A DNA stretch of 8,976 nucleotides from DASVVT01 sp036386415 (GCA_036386415.1 DASVVT010000075.1:1-8976); one strand, 5' to 3'. Numbered from the stretch's first letter, positions 1 through 6,485 are shown. Notes: generated from the letters alone by a model not told the origin. Made by a program: numbers and translations.

Positions 1-99
1 CTCACCACAGAGGCACAGAGGACGCAGAGATGGCACAGAGGCTTAAATGCTCTTCAACTCTCTGTGCCCCCTCTGTGTCCTCTGTGTCTCTGTGGTGAA
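1..99. repeat. Dispersed intergenic repeat element, copy A (head-to-head inverted pair)
   Basis: Two arms of a purine-rich unit face each other. The left arm (1-40) starts CTCACCACAGAG and carries four spaced C-R-C-A-G-A-G blocks. The right arm (54-99) is the near reverse complement and ends CTCTGTGGTGAA. They are separated by 13 nt, so the element can form a long imperfect hairpin. The left arm matches 6301-6340 at 37 of 40 positions and the right arm matches 6240-6285 at 41 of 46, by hand alignment. It lies just beyond the 3' end of the CHAD gene. It contains no ORF and could act in transcription termination, mRNA stabilisation or protein binding; none of these is shown. The element may continue upstream of the window. 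Confidence 0.85.
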
Positions 100-264
100 C
101 TGACTCTTGCCTACACCCAATTGAAATCCGATCTAGAAGACCGCCTTGATTAACCTCTCACATTCAATCAACTTTCCAGGTAAATGTTGGACAGATATTT
201 TCGCTCAGGCGGTTGTCGGTCGCAGTCAAAACGCCCGATCTTTTCAAACTTTACCTGGCGCGCA

Positions 265-1344
265 TCAAGCGTTCTGTAAACCGATTGCTTGCGGCTCAGC
301 TTCAGGCATGGAATCAGGATGGGTGGGTTCGATTGGTTCCGGCTCGCGCGCAAGGCTCGCCATGAGGTTTGCGGCGAACGATTTGTCCTCCCACTCGGCA
401 GCGCGTTCAAGCGCGGCGCAGTAGTGCTTCGTGCGCTCTTTGGTGAAGCTGCCGAGCAGCCAGAAGAGTGCGCGGCGCTTCTCTACTTCAATCTCTCCAT
501 CGGTTTCTGCTTCGGTCGCGCTCCTTTCAATCGGCCCCGCGTTAAGACGAGCGCCGAGGGCGGCGATCCATTCGTCGCAATCATGAACTTCGCCGAGGTG
601 TGATTGCAGCTTTGTCATCTCTTTAGCGAAGGGGACGAGCGACTCGCCCCAGGCCGGAGTGAAAAGCTCTATGGCGTAGCGCAGCCTTTTGCCGGCAATG
701 CGCATTTGATGTAGCGGCTCCGTCTCAAACGGTTGATAAAGGCTCGCGCTCAGTCCTTGCAGCTCCTCCCAACGGGCGGCGATGATCTCCCGCCCGGCTT
801 GATGAAAGCTCAAGCCTTGAGCGACCACGTCTGATCCTGTTTCTGCTGCTGCATCCCCGACCGGCGAGGCTTTCGCTGCTCGTTCGAGAGAATAGATGAA
901 CTCTCCACGCAGCCTCTCGATAGCACCTTCGCTGATCGCTTCCGTGAGCGCCGCCCGCGCCTGTTCGCGGGCGGCTGCACGCTCAGCTATGAGGTGCTCG
1001 ATGCCTGCCAACGTCTCCTCAGGGGCTTCCTGCTTCAACTCTTCGAGCGCGAGAATCGCCACGTCATGATCGCGCACCGCGCCGAGCGCATCCGCGATAA
1101 ATTTCAGATACTCGCTCGCGCGGCGCATCTTCTTCATGCGCAGGTACGGCTTGAAATCCCTGAGGGCGCTGCGCAGGCGGCGCGAGGCGACGCGCATATC
1201 ATGAACGCCCTCTATGTCGCTCCAATCCAGCGCAACGGCGCGAAACTGGCACATCTCTTCCAGGCGCGTGCGCAGCACAAGAAGGACGCAACTGGTGGCG
1301 CTCGCCCGACAATCGAGTCCGACGATGTCTTTCGCTTTAGCCAT
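265..1344 (-). CDS. CHAD domain-containing protein (polyphosphate-associated)
   Basis: A 359-aa protein with two CHAD half-repeats (conserved histidine alpha-helical domain). The first half carries VHDMRVASRRLR at about residues 47-58 and RDHDV at 91-95. The second half carries LHQMRIAGKRLRY at 211-223 and GEVHDCDEW at 251-259. CHAD proteins are all-helical, and their conserved His and Arg/Lys residues bind inorganic polyphosphate; many localise to polyphosphate granules. The last ~30 residues are Pro/Glu-rich and probably disordered. No signal peptide or membrane segment is visible, so it is probably cytoplasmic. The ATG lies 11 nt after the stop of the upstream Ppx/GppA gene, whose last codons hold an AAAGGGG that could serve as a distant ribosome-binding site. 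It is the last gene of the block. Family assignment is firm; polyphosphate binding here is inferred from the family and from the neighbouring ppx-like gene. Confidence 0.93.
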   Translation of the reverse strand: MAKAKDIVGLDCRASATSCVLLVLRTRLEEMCQFRAVALDWSDIEGVHDMRVASRRLRSALRDFKPYLRMKKMRRASEYLKFIADALGAVRDHDVAILALEELKQEAPEETLAGIEHLIAERAAAREQARAALTEAISEGAIERLRGEFIYSLERAAKASPVGDAAAETGSDVVAQGLSFHQAGREIIAARWEELQGLSASLYQPFETEPLHQMRIAGKRLRYAIELFTPAWGESLVPFAKEMTKLQSHLGEVHDCDEWIAALGARLNAGPIERSATEAETDGEIEVEKRRALFWLLGSFTKERTKHYCAALERAAEWEDKSFAANLMASLAREPEPIEPTHPDSMPEAEPQAIGLQNA

Positions 1345-1355
1345 AAAAGTTTATC

Positions 1356-2933
1356 TCAAGCCCCTTTGGTGAATGCGCGCCGCCTGAAAACCGGCCTGCA
1401 CCGGAAAGCCTCTTCGAACATGTCGCTTTTCTGCTCGGCAGCCCACAACTCTTTATCGCAATTGGCGTCGCTGCGCAGTTGTATGCGGACGGTGTCCCTT
1501 TCGAGCTTGCAGGAGACGTCGCGGACGAGGCCGCCATAGCTTTTATCGAGCGCGTCTGCGACGCGTATGATCGCGCCCAGGTGCCAGACCGTTGCCTGAT
1601 CTCGCTCGTTCAGCGCCGCGTAGTCCGTGTGGCGCTCTTTGGGCAGCGCCCCCCTGTGATAGCGAGCCGCGTTAGCCACCACATTGCGCTCCGCTTCGGA
1701 GAATCCCGTCAACTCGGAATTTTTAATCAGGTAGAGTGAATGCTTGTGATGAAATTCGTGCGCGATGTGATAGCCGACATCATGCAGGAGCGCCGCCGCA
1801 GAGAGCAGGTGGCGCTGGTGGCGGCTCAGTTTATAAGCATCGCTGAGCTGGTCGAAAATCTTCTCGGCCAGCCGCGTCACATGATGAGCGTGCGCCTCTT
1901 CAAAGCCGAAGCGCCGCCCGACGGCCAAGACCCCGCGCAACCTCGGATCAAACACGTCCGGCACGGGCGGGCGCGACTCCGCATCCATCTCCAAAAGCTG
2001 GTTGATGATCACGCCCTCGCGCAAAGCCCAGTCGCAGGTGCGCAAAGATTCTATTTCGAGCGCACGCATCACACCTTCGAGTATCTGTCCTCCGGCGACG
2101 ATGATCTCCGCGCGTTGCGCGCTGATGCCGGGCGCATTGCGCCGCTCGGCCATCTTCATGCTCGCCATCTCGTCGTTGAAGCGTTCGAGGTCTTGGAAAT
2201 TGATCTCCGCGCCTGCCGGTTGAGCGCCCTGCTCATCCTGGTCTGCGGCGCGCCGCTCAAGCCGACGCCGCAGACGCAGCGCCTCGCCAATCGCCAGGAT
2301 CGTGCCCGACGTGCCCGTCGTGCGCTTCCATTTCACGCCACGCAATTCACGCCTGGGATGATCCAAGGCGGCGCGTATCTCTGCACGCAGAGCGCGCAGC
2401 TCTTTCGACTTGACGGGGTCTGTCGTAATGAGGTGCTCTGAGAGTCCGACCGCGCCGAGCTTAACGGAGAATAGCTCCGAAGGGGTTCCGTCGCGCACGA
2501 GCGAGATTTCGGTCGAGCCGCCGCCGATGTCCACGTTGAGAATCGCGCCGCCCCTGCGCGCGCAGGCGTGCCCCACAGCGAGACCGATCAGGCGCGCCTC
2601 TTCAATACTGGAGAGGACTTCGATGCGCACGCCCGTGCGCCTTTCGACCTCTTCGATAAACTCTGCGGCATTGCTGGCCTCGCGCACGGAGGCCGTCGCG
2701 ACAGTGTCTACGCGTATTGCGCCGCGCGCTTCGGCAATCGAGCGGAAGCGACCGATGCAATCAATGGCGCGCTCAACGGTCTCTGGCGAAAGCAGCCCCT
2801 CGCGCAGCGTGTTGTGCCCCAGACGGACGACCTCTTTCTCGCGTGCCAGGACGGCGAAAGAATCATCCGAGGTGGCTTCGACGACGATCATCTTGATGGA
2901 ATTGGAGCCGATGTCTATGGCGGCGAGTCTCAA
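1356..2933 (-). CDS. Ppx/GppA family exopolyphosphatase / pppGpp phosphatase with C-terminal HD domain
   Basis: A 525-aa two-part protein. The N-terminal part (about 1-310) is a Ppx/GppA actin-fold phosphatase: phosphate-1 loop AIDIGSNSIKM at 5-15, catalytic Glu region SSIEEARLIG at 108-117, phosphate-2 loop NVDIGGGSTE at 133-142, and IVAGGQILEG at 278-287. The C-terminal part (about 330-525) is an HD-type domain with ALLHDVGYHIAHEFHHKHS at 381-399. The family releases phosphate from polyphosphate or converts pppGpp to ppGpp; sequence alone does not decide which. The length agrees with long Ppx/GppA proteins. The start is TTG, giving MRLAAIDIGS, the usual beginning of the family. That TTG overlaps the TGA of the upstream kinase-like gene as TTGA, and a strong AGGAGGGA lies 11 nt before it. 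The downstream CHAD gene fits a polyphosphate role. Confidence 0.95.
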   Translation of the reverse strand: MRLAAIDIGSNSIKMIVVEATSDDSFAVLAREKEVVRLGHNTLREGLLSPETVERAIDCIGRFRSIAEARGAIRVDTVATASVREASNAAEFIEEVERRTGVRIEVLSSIEEARLIGLAVGHACARRGGAILNVDIGGGSTEISLVRDGTPSELFSVKLGAVGLSEHLITTDPVKSKELRALRAEIRAALDHPRRELRGVKWKRTTGTSGTILAIGEALRLRRRLERRAADQDEQGAQPAGAEINFQDLERFNDEMASMKMAERRNAPGISAQRAEIIVAGGQILEGVMRALEIESLRTCDWALREGVIINQLLEMDAESRPPVPDVFDPRLRGVLAVGRRFGFEEAHAHHVTRLAEKIFDQLSDAYKLSRHQRHLLSAAALLHDVGYHIAHEFHHKHSLYLIKNSELTGFSEAERNVVANAARYHRGALPKERHTDYAALNERDQATVWHLGAIIRVADALDKSYGGLVRDVSCKLERDTVRIQLRSDANCDKELWAAEQKSDMFEEAFRCRPVFRRRAFTKGA

Positions 2934-3751
2934 CGCTCTGCTGTTCCCTCCTGCCTCTCAACCGGGCGGGTGACCATCGCCTGGCCGGGCGCGCGGGTCG
3001 CACTCGTTGCCACCTGCGCCTCAACCGGCGTGACATCTTCGACCGCTTCCGCGTCTTCATCCAAAATGCGTGCGACGGCGCGCCGCAGATCGGACGCGAC
3101 GCGACGGATGGAGCGCGTCGCCTCCAGCACGCGAAAGCCATATTCGCCGCTCATGCGGTCAAACTCTCTGAGCAGCCGCGTTTGATACTCGACGAAGCTG
3201 TCGTAGAAATCCTCGCCCAGATTCATGTCCATGCCCGATTCCCAGTAATCGAAGCCGCGCCCCGAATTGAGCATGCGCGGGACAAGCTCTTCCGCCGAAC
3301 GCACGCGCAGGTAAAAGACGACATCCGGGATGAGGGCTATGCCGTAGATGGCTCGTATCCAGGCGGGGTCAGCCCCGCGCACGACCGCCCGCGCAATCGC
3401 CGAATAGATGTAGCGATCCGTCAGGACGATGAAGCCCGCGCGCAAGGCCGGGAGCATCTCGTTCTCAAGACGGTCGGCGAAATCCGTGGCGTAGAAGAGC
3501 TGCATCGTGAGGCGTCCAAGGGTGTGTCCCTCTTTGGCCTCTTTGATGCCGCGCCCGGCCAGCACGGAGCGCGTCATGCCCGTATCGAGCACGGCGTGCC
3601 CGCGCGATTCGAGCCACGAGCGCAGGATAGTGATGTGCGTGGAACGCCCGACGCCATCCGTGCCCTCGATGACGATCAGCTTTCCGCTATAGGGCTCGCG
3701 TTCGGCGCCCGGCAGCGGCGTGCCGTAAAAAACCTTCTCCTTGACCTTCAT
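2930..3751 (-). CDS. Thymidylate kinase-like P-loop protein, variant Walker A (Lys to Arg)
   Basis: A 273-aa protein of the thymidylate kinase fold and a paralogue of the gene just upstream. Visible features are the P-loop IEGTDGVGRST at 28-38, YATDFADR at 87-94, the DRY-type motif TDRYIYSAIAR at 111-121, YWESGMDMN at 169-177 and EATRSIRRV at 210-218. Residue 36, which should be the Walker A Lys, is Arg; the codon reads CGT on the minus strand. The invariant Lys normally contacts the ATP phosphates, so activity may be reduced, altered or lost. The Ala/Val/Glu-rich C-terminal tail (about 231-273) is absent from the paralogue. The ATG overlaps the upstream stop as ATGA, and the TGA overlaps the next start as TTGA. 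It could be a regulatory subunit of a heterodimer, an active enzyme using Arg, or a kinase with another substrate. It is unlikely to be the housekeeping Tmk. Confidence 0.85.
   Translation of the reverse strand: MKVKEKVFYGTPLPGAEREPYSGKLIVIEGTDGVGRSTHITILRSWLESRGHAVLDTGMTRSVLAGRGIKEAKEGHTLGRLTMQLFYATDFADRLENEMLPALRAGFIVLTDRYIYSAIARAVVRGADPAWIRAIYGIALIPDVVFYLRVRSAEELVPRMLNSGRGFDYWESGMDMNLGEDFYDSFVEYQTRLLREFDRMSGEYGFRVLEATRSIRRVASDLRRAVARILDEDAEAVEDVTPVEAQVATSATRAPGQAMVTRPVERQEGTAER
2945..2952 (-). promoter_or_regulatory. Ribosome-binding site for the ppx/gppA-like gene (supports the TTG start)
   Basis: On the minus strand this reads AGGAGGGA and lies 11 nt before the TTG at 2933-2931, inside the last codons of the upstream kinase-like gene. 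It is the best Shine-Dalgarno sequence near this junction. Together with the family-typical N-terminus it supports the unusual TTG start over any internal ATG. Confidence 0.6.
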
Positions 3752-4428
3752 AACGCGGCGGCTTTCTTCTTCTTTTTCAAGTGGCGTGTGACGATGCGAC
3801 GCATCTCGCGCTGCTGACGCTCGATGGAGCGCGTCGCGTCGATGACCGTCAAATTGAATTCGTCTACCATCCGATCATACTCTTCAAGAATCCTGCCCTG
3901 AAAAATCTTGAAGCTATCCTCCTCGTCGTCAGCCCAACCCATGTCCATGCCCGCCTCATAATACTTGAGACGCGGGCGCGCTGAAACGATCCGGTCAATC
4001 GCCACGTCCAACGGCGCGCGAAAGAAGAAGGCGACGGTCGGCTTGACGGCGAACTTATATGTCTCGCGCACCCAGGCGCGGTCGCACCCACGCGCCACGT
4101 CGCGCGCGAACGCCGTGTAGATATAGCGATCCGCGAGCACTATCGCTCCGGCTTTGAGCGGCGGGATGATATCGCGTTCCGTCCGGTCTGCGAAATCAGT
4201 CGCATGCAGCAGGGAGAAGGTGGCGGGCGTGAACAGGCGTCGCTTCTTGGCGCGACGTGTCGTGTCTTTGACGAGCGAAGAGGAGTTCCACTCGGAGTAG
4301 AAGACCGGATAGCCTTCAGCCTTGAGCCACTGGTGAAGGAGCGCCAACTGCGTTGATTTACCGCTCCCATCCGTGCCCTCCACGACGAAAAGCTTTCCGG
4401 GAAAACGATGGTTTCCGTACGAAATCAT
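3748..4428 (-). CDS. Thymidylate kinase-like (dTMP kinase family) protein
   Basis: A 226-aa P-loop kinase of the thymidylate kinase family, which transfers the ATP gamma-phosphate to dTMP in classical members. It has a complete Walker A, VEGTDGSGKST, at 16-26 with Lys24, then LHATDFADRTE at 74-84, the DRY-type motif ADRYIYTAFAR at 99-109 and YYEAGMDMG at 156-164. It ends in a Lys-rich tail (KKKKK at 218-222) before AAAL. The classical dTMP kinase LID signature is not obvious, so the substrate may differ. The start is ATG, preceded by AAGTGAG a few nt upstream, 50 nt after the ApaH-like gene. The 3' end overlaps the next gene as ATGA. Position upstream of a degenerate paralogue suggests duplication and division of labour; thymidylate kinases are normally dimers. 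Confidence 0.87.
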   Translation of the reverse strand: MISYGNHRFPGKLFVVEGTDGSGKSTQLALLHQWLKAEGYPVFYSEWNSSSLVKDTTRRAKKRRLFTPATFSLLHATDFADRTERDIIPPLKAGAIVLADRYIYTAFARDVARGCDRAWVRETYKFAVKPTVAFFFRAPLDVAIDRIVSARPRLKYYEAGMDMGWADDEEDSFKIFQGRILEEYDRMVDEFNLTVIDATRSIERQQREMRRIVTRHLKKKKKAAAL

Positions 4429-4478
4429 AAGCTCACTTTTCCGACGAAACTCATGTTACGCGAACGCCTGATTTTCAG

Positions 4479-5141
4479 TCACCGCAGAGGCTGCTTCGGT
4501 TGAACGTAGACGCGTCGCGCCGGAACGCTCAACACCTCTCCGGTCTCAATCACACAGGCGGTCAAACGGTGACCGTAGACGCAGCCCGTATCAAGACCGA
4601 CGGCGTGCGGGGCGCGGCGCGGCTCTCGCGCAGGCCAGTGGCCGAAGAGCACAGTCTTCTCGCCCCTGTAAACTTCATACCAGGGCGTGCCCTCGCGGCT
4701 CGTTCGATCCGTCCCGAGCGTGCGCAGCTCCGTCAGGTCTTCCGCCGTCTGTTCATCAAACGGAACGTTGGGGCGCAGGCCCGCATGCACGACCAGGTGT
4801 GATCCCAGATCAATCATGAGCGGCAGCCGTTCGAGGTATGCGGCATAACGCTCATGATCCCTTTGCAGCTCGACGCGCGTCTTTTCCTGCTCCTCTTTCA
4901 ACTCGATGCCAAGGCCTTGCCAGTGGCGCAGCAAAGCCCGGTCGTGATTTCCAAGCACGGAGGAGAAACGCGCGTCCGACATGAAAAGCTCCAGCACCTC
5001 GCGATTCTGAGAGCCTTTGACTACAAGGTCGCCGACCGCAGCGACGCGGTCGTCTGCTCCGAGGCCGAACCTTTCAAGCAGATCATTGAGTTCGTCGAAG
5101 CAGCCGTGAATGTCGCCGATCACGATGGTGCGCCCGCTCAT
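4479..5141 (-). CDS. ApaH-like metallophosphatase (PPP superfamily)
   Basis: A 220-aa calcineurin-like phosphoesterase with every core motif in order: GDIHGC at 9-14, GDLVVKG at 38-43 and neighbouring residues, GNHD at 64-67, VVHAGLRP at 117-124, LFGHWPA at 165-171 and GLDTGCVYGHRLTA at 182-195. The metal ligands Asp10, His12, Asp38, Asn65, His119 and His168 are present. The GDLVVKG version, without the Asp and Arg of GDxVDRG, and the C-terminal LDTGCV resemble ApaH, the symmetrical diadenosine tetraphosphate hydrolase (GDLVARG in E. coli), more than protein phosphatases. At 220 aa it is shorter than ApaH of E. coli. Some ApaH-like and related PPP enzymes act on polyphosphate or RNA caps, so the substrate is open. 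The ATG overlaps the stop of the upstream [2Fe-2S] gene as ATGA. Confidence 0.88.
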   Translation of the reverse strand: MSGRTIVIGDIHGCFDELNDLLERFGLGADDRVAAVGDLVVKGSQNREVLELFMSDARFSSVLGNHDRALLRHWQGLGIELKEEQEKTRVELQRDHERYAAYLERLPLMIDLGSHLVVHAGLRPNVPFDEQTAEDLTELRTLGTDRTSREGTPWYEVYRGEKTVLFGHWPAREPRRAPHAVGLDTGCVYGHRLTACVIETGEVLSVPARRVYVQPKQPLR

Positions 5142-5464
5142 AGAGGCTTCCCTGCGCTCTCGCGCATATCCCTCAAGACCTTTCGCTCGACGGCGCGGCC
5201 TTCTTTGATATGCTGCTCGACGATCTCACATGCGCTCTCTTTATCGACTCCTCCGTACCAGACGCCATCAGGATAAACGACCATCACGGGGCCGCGCCCG
5301 CATTGATCCAGGCAGTCAACCTTTGTCAGCATCACAAGCGAGCGCAGGTTGTTCGCCTTGAGAGCGCGCTTGAGCGCTTGCGCGGCGCGGCGTCCGCCCT
5401 GCCTGCGGCAAGTCTTATGCGTGCAAACCAGCACATGTGCAGAGGGCTTTTTGAGACGTGACAT
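5138..5464 (-). CDS. Thioredoxin-like [2Fe-2S] ferredoxin domain protein
   Basis: A 108-aa protein of the thioredoxin-fold [2Fe-2S] ferredoxin type, also found in the NuoE subunit and in small stand-alone ferredoxins. Four likely cluster ligands are visible: Cys14 and Cys19 in VCTHKTCRRQGG, and Cys51 and Cys55 in DCLDQCGRGP. They are followed by the typical strand MVVYPDGVWYGGV at 61-73. The C-terminal ~35 residues are charged and helical. It probably transfers electrons or senses redox state in the cytoplasm. It is the first gene of the six-gene block, starts with ATG without a strong Shine-Dalgarno sequence, and its TGA overlaps the ApaH-like start. Why a redox protein leads a phosphate/nucleotide gene set is not evident; its partner is unknown. 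Confidence 0.88.
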   Translation of the reverse strand: MSRLKKPSAHVLVCTHKTCRRQGGRRAAQALKRALKANNLRSLVMLTKVDCLDQCGRGPVMVVYPDGVWYGGVDKESACEIVEQHIKEGRAVERKVLRDMRESAGKPL

Positions 5465-5501
5465 CGTACCAGTCTATTTAAGAGCGTCTCAGAAGGGAAG
5501 G

Positions 5502-5598
5502 GATTTAAACTCTGTAGAGCGCAAAGGAGGAAGAAGTAAAGATGTTCAACTCTCTGCGACCTTTGCGCATAGCCTTTGCATCCTGCGGCGTTTAAATC
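5502..5598. repeat. Composite inverted repeat, copy C of the intergenic repeat family
   Basis: The ends are an exact 9-bp inverted repeat, GATTTAAAC (5502-5510) and GTTTAAATC (5590-5598). On both arms a GCAAAGG block follows ten bases inside, so the element is an imperfect palindrome. The interior holds TCAACTCTCTG at 5546-5556, identical to copies A (54-64) and B (6240-6250) in the same orientation, but the CACAGAG blocks are replaced by CGCAAAGG-type blocks. It lies between the sixA-like gene and the six-gene block, where the promoter of the block should be. No clear -35/-10 pair was found here. Confidence 0.7.
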
Positions 5599-5669
5599 TT
5601 CTCTCGCGGCGCGCGCGCTCTCTTTCGGCTTCTCTTTTAATTACGCTTTAGAGATAAGAACGTACCGCT

Positions 5670-6164
5670 TCAGTCTTTCGGCAGCTCTTTCGGTTTGACG
5701 AGCCATTCGAGGTGGCCTGTGGCCTCTCGCACCTCGCTCCACCTCTCGCCGTCCAGATTAATGCACGCGAGCGCCGCCGTCGGCATACGCCGGGTCTCGC
5801 CGGTCAGGATCATCAACAACTCTTCCATGCCGGGATTGTGGCCGACGAGCAAGGCTTGATCGACCCCGTTTTCGATCTGCGAAATGATCTCAAGCAGCGC
5901 GAGCGCGCTTGCCTCGTAGATGCCTTCGTCAAAACGCGGCTCTGTCGTCAGCCGCGCGGCCTCTGACACCAGTACGGCAGTTTGCCTGGCTCTTTCAGCC
6001 GGTGAGCTTAAGACGAGGCCGGGTTGGAGCTGGCGTTTGCGCATAAACCTGCCCATGAGCGGCGCGGCCTTGAGCCCGCGCTCGTTCAGCGGTCGGTCGA
6101 AATCTCTGAGCGCCGGATTATTCCAGCTCGATTTCGCATGTCGCAAAAGAAGCAGCGTCTTCAT
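5670..6164 (-). CDS. SixA-type histidine phosphatase family protein
   Basis: A 164-aa single-domain histidine phosphatase (phosphoglycerate mutase-like fold), similar in length to E. coli SixA. Counted from the ATG at 6164 it begins MKTLLLLRHAKSSW, with the RHA phosphohistidine motif at 8-10. It continues with FDRPLNERG, LSSPAERARQTA, FDEGIYEAS and LLVGHNPGMEELL, which carry the conserved Arg, Glu and second His. SixA removes phosphate from phosphohistidine proteins; related enzymes act on other small phosphoesters, so the substrate is open. An in-frame TTG at 6173 would add MIE, but the ATG gives the family-typical N-terminus and is preferred. No strong Shine-Dalgarno sequence is present and the predicted leader is only ~8 nt. 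It is separated from the downstream block by a 205-nt gap with a repeat, so it is probably a separate unit, although its theme (phosphate removal) matches. Confidence 0.92.
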   Translation of the reverse strand: MKTLLLLRHAKSSWNNPALRDFDRPLNERGLKAAPLMGRFMRKRQLQPGLVLSSPAERARQTAVLVSEAARLTTEPRFDEGIYEASALALLEIISQIENGVDQALLVGHNPGMEELLMILTGETRRMPTAALACINLDGERWSEVREATGHLEWLVKPKELPKD

Positions 6165-6178
6165 CTCAATCAACCGAG

Positions 6179-6207
6179 AGATTACGCAAATGAAAATCTT
6201 TTAGCAA
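6179..6207 (-). promoter_or_regulatory. Candidate promoter of the sixA-like gene
   Basis: On the minus strand TTGCTA (6207-6202) and TAATCT (6184-6179) are separated by exactly 17 nt, fitting a sigma-70-type promoter with two mismatches in each box. Transcription would begin near 6172, about 8 nt before the ATG at 6164. Such a short leader agrees with the lack of a strong Shine-Dalgarno sequence. The element lies between repeat B and the gene. Confidence 0.35.
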
Positions 6208-6239
6208 CCGAAATATTGAATAGTATCCAGAGTTTTAAC

Positions 6240-6340
6240 TCAACTCTCTGTGCCCGCTCCGTGTTCTCTGCGCCTCTGTGGTGAATCAATTCAAACAATA
6301 CTCACCACAGAGACACAGAGGGCGCAGAGATTGCACAGAG
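6240..6340. repeat. Dispersed intergenic repeat element, copy B (arms in opposite order to copy A)
   Basis: The same two arms as in copy A, in swapped order: the arm ending CTCTGTGGTGAA (6240-6285) comes first, then 15 nt, then the arm starting CTCACCACAGAG (6301-6340). The arms are near reverse complements and could pair. They match copy A at 41/46 and 37/40 positions. The element is in the gap between the divergent sixA-like and HTH genes (6165-6485). Apart from this repeat and two candidate promoters, that gap shows nothing recognisable. Confidence 0.85.
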
Positions 6341-6450
6341 CACTAGTCACATGAGGACACTAACAAATATTGAGCCCGCTCGTGTAGCTAAAGACCATTA
6401 TCACTGCTGCTCCTGGTCAACAGCACGATTCTGATTCCTCGTCTACCGTC

Positions 6451-6479
6451 TTGGCTAGATTCTCAACAGGGTGTACTGT
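6451..6479 (+). promoter_or_regulatory. Candidate promoter of the HTH gene, possibly producing a leaderless mRNA
   Basis: TTGGCT (6451-6456) and TACTGT (6474-6479) are 17 nt apart. A start seven bases after the -10 box would fall at about 6486, the A of the chosen ATG. No Shine-Dalgarno sequence is correctly placed for this ATG, which fits a leaderless message. The boxes deviate from consensus, so this is tentative. Confidence 0.25.
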
Positions 6480-6485
6480 CTATCC

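Noticed and set aside
1..99. CRISPR array or tandem repeat interpretation of the CACAGAG blocks
   Set aside because: The blocks are very short, irregular and form inverted arms. There are no unique spacers of uniform length and no cas genes.
1740..2441. Long plus-strand frame of 233 aa opposite the Ppx/GppA gene
   Set aside because: It is antisense to clear Ppx/GppA motifs, has no recognisable domain, and is Arg/Ala/His-rich as expected from the opposite strand of a GC-rich gene.
3182..3817. Plus-strand frame of 211 aa opposite the two kinase-like genes
   Set aside because: It spans the junction of two well-supported minus-strand genes. Its composition is shadow-like, and the poly-Phe near its end is the complement of the Lys-rich tail.
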